A DNA stretch of 64,000 bases from Porcincola sp945869225 (lineage in GTDB: Bacteria; Bacillota; Clostridia; Lachnospirales; Lachnospiraceae), in the NCBI RefSeq assembly GCF_052118625.1, contig NZ_JBQKGW010000005.1:62001-126000 (forward strand), read 5' to 3'. A program made the translations under genes and the position numbers. Of the stretch, positions 62,934 through 64,000 are shown piece after piece. Below the pieces are notes generated by a model. The model saw only the letters and a list, made by a program, of their open reading frames with translations. It searched no databases and was not told where the DNA came from. Positions within the stretch are counted from its first letter, which is position 1; each line of letters begins with the position of its first letter.

Positions 62934-64000
62934 TTACCCTTCCTCCATGACGCTCCGGAAATCCGCCGGAAGCGGTGCCGTGATAGTTCTGCCCGAAAGC
63001 TTTTCGAGAGGCGAATCCATCACGGGAAATGTCAGCCTTCCGGCATGAAGAAGCTGTCTTCTGACGCTGAACCGTCTGGCCAGATATGCATTCACACCAG
63101 CGTCCCCATACTTCGGGTCGCCGGCTACCGGGTGGCCGGCCGATGCCAGGTGTGCCCGGATCTGATGGCTGCGGCCCGTCAGAAGATCGACGTCCAGAAG
63201 CGTCAGCACAAGCCGGCGGCTCTGTGCATCTGCACCATCCGCACCGCCAAAAGCGCCTTTTCCGGCAGCCCCCATGCATGTCATCGTCAGGCAGACCGCC
63301 TGCTCCGGCGTATAGCTGGTCCGGATACGCTGTGCGCCCTTCTCCTCACGGCTCAGGATCCGGACCGTGTTTGTACGCGCATCCTTGATGAGCCATCCGT
63401 CGATCCTCTGGCTGCTCTTCACTTCCCCGCAGACCAGCGCCTGATAGTGCTTGCTGACCGTGCGGTCCCTGAAGAGCGCGGACAGTGCCTGAAGCCCCCT
63501 CACGGTTTTTCCGATTGCGACAATCCCGCTTGTATTCCGGTCAAGGCGGTTGCAGACGGAAGGCCGGACCGTCTGAAGCTCCCTCTGTGTGATCGCCCCT
63601 TCTCTTATCAGGTGCCCGATGGCATACTCGTTGAGCGATAAATCCCCCGGCTTTGCCTTCTGTGTCAGCATTCCGGCCGGCTTGCTGACCAGCAGTACAT
63701 GCTCGTCCTCATACAGGATCCGGACGGAAGATGGGAAATCCGGATATGTCAGGACTTTCTCGTTCCGCTCTCTGCCTCCCCTGCCAGATCCTTCCCCGCC
63801 CGGTGCTCCATGTTTCGAATCGCGGGGATACGCTACGGGAACCGCACGATTTCTTCCGGGAACCGCCTCGACACCCGGGACAGCTCCTTCGCAGAATTTT
63901 TCCAGTGTCTCCTCGGCAAAATAGAGGCGGACCACATCGCCCGCCTCCAGTTTTTCATTTCCATGCGCCTTATGACCATTCAGTGTGATATTTTTCTTCC
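62934..64000 (-). CDS. RluA-family pseudouridine synthase, N-terminus cut by window edge
   Basis: Ribosomal RNA pseudouridine synthase of the RluC/RluD type. The frame is open to the window edge and gives 354 residues, so the gene starts outside. The first part, NGHKAHGNEKLEAGDVVRLYF, is the end of an S4 RNA-binding domain. The catalytic aspartate is in NRLDRNTSG, and LTGRSHQIRAHLASAGHPVAGDPKYG is the conserved C-terminal block. A GTG at 63935 would give a shorter protein but would split the S4 domain, so it is not the start. The stop codon abuts the recU start. Confidence 0.94.
   Translation of the reverse strand, partial: KKNITLNGHKAHGNEKLEAGDVVRLYFAEETLEKFCEGAVPGVEAVPGRNRAVPVAYPRDSKHGAPGGEGSGRGGRERNEKVLTYPDFPSSVRILYEDEHVLLVSKPAGMLTQKAKPGDLSLNEYAIGHLIREGAITQRELQTVRPSVCNRLDRNTSGIVAIGKTVRGLQALSALFRDRTVSKHYQALVCGEVKSSQRIDGWLIKDARTNTVRILSREEKGAQRIRTSYTPEQAVCLTMTCMGAAGKGAFGGADGADAQSRRLVLTLLDVDLLTGRSHQIRAHLASAGHPVAGDPKYGDAGVNAYLARRFSVRRQLLHAGRLTFPVMDSPLEKLSGRTITAPLPADFRSVMEEG

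Noticed and set aside
62934..63935. A complete 333-residue pseudouridine synthase starting at GTG 63935
   Set aside because: The frame continues to the window edge and encodes the end of an S4 domain upstream of that codon, so the gene is only cut by the window.

Overview
This 64 kb window looks like chromosomal DNA of a moderately GC-rich anaerobic Clostridia member, most likely near Lachnospiraceae. The signs are a tRNA-Phe-type T-box leader in front of pheST, consensus sigma-A promoters, strong GGAGG ribosome binding sites, a SleB-type cell-wall hydrolase, RecU, short-form HisG with HisZ, a serC-DUF1015 pair and a large fused 2-hydroxyacyl-CoA dehydratase/activase protein. I see no rRNA, tRNA, CRISPR array, phage or insertion sequence. 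Both ends cut a gene: pheT on the left loses its C-terminus, and an RluA-family pseudouridine synthase on the right loses its N-terminus.

Layout. 1-3330: pheT, pheS and their T-box leader with promoter. 3373-16865: a catabolic island on the minus strand, ssnA - ygfK - xdhD - dpaL(ygeX) - ygeY - ygeW - terminator - carbamate kinase, with a divergent YheO/DauR-like PAS-HTH regulator. This gene set matches the anaerobic uric acid/purine degradation cluster of gut bacteria. The inferred flow is that a molybdenum hydroxylase and YgfK act on the purine, SsnA/YgeY/YgeW open and dismantle the ring products, DpaL turns 2,3-diaminopropionate into pyruvate and ammonia, and carbamate kinase makes ATP from carbamoyl phosphate. 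17086-20156: luxS overlapping a glgB-like gene whose catalytic residues are replaced and whose tail is a 16-residue repeat. 20312-26777: serA, then leuB-ilvD-ilvB divergent from an Lrp/AsnC regulator. 26863-39283: P-type ATPase, DUF1015, serC, a fold-type II PLP enzyme divergent from a second dpaL paralogue, a Na+/H+ antiporter, yajC, tgt and exonuclease III.

39441-49866 and on: a secreted repeat protein divergent from the giant dehydratase/activase gene, then a tight operon of an EAL protein, a ComB-like phosphatase and an SUV3-like RNA helicase. 51820-54829: a small membrane protein, threonine synthase and a membrane-anchored SleB-type hydrolase. 55117-62228: leuA, followed by a his operon hisZ-hisG-hisD-hisB-hisIE in which HisIE carries an extra N-terminal HisF-like domain. 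62364-64000: recU and the pseudouridine synthase.

The most interesting items are the purine island with its regulator and no FAD subunit or hydantoinase gene in view, the second diaminopropionate ammonia-lyase next to an unassigned PLP enzyme, the GlgB pseudoenzyme coupled to luxS, the HisF-like-HisIE fusion, and the EAL-ComB-SUV3 operon.
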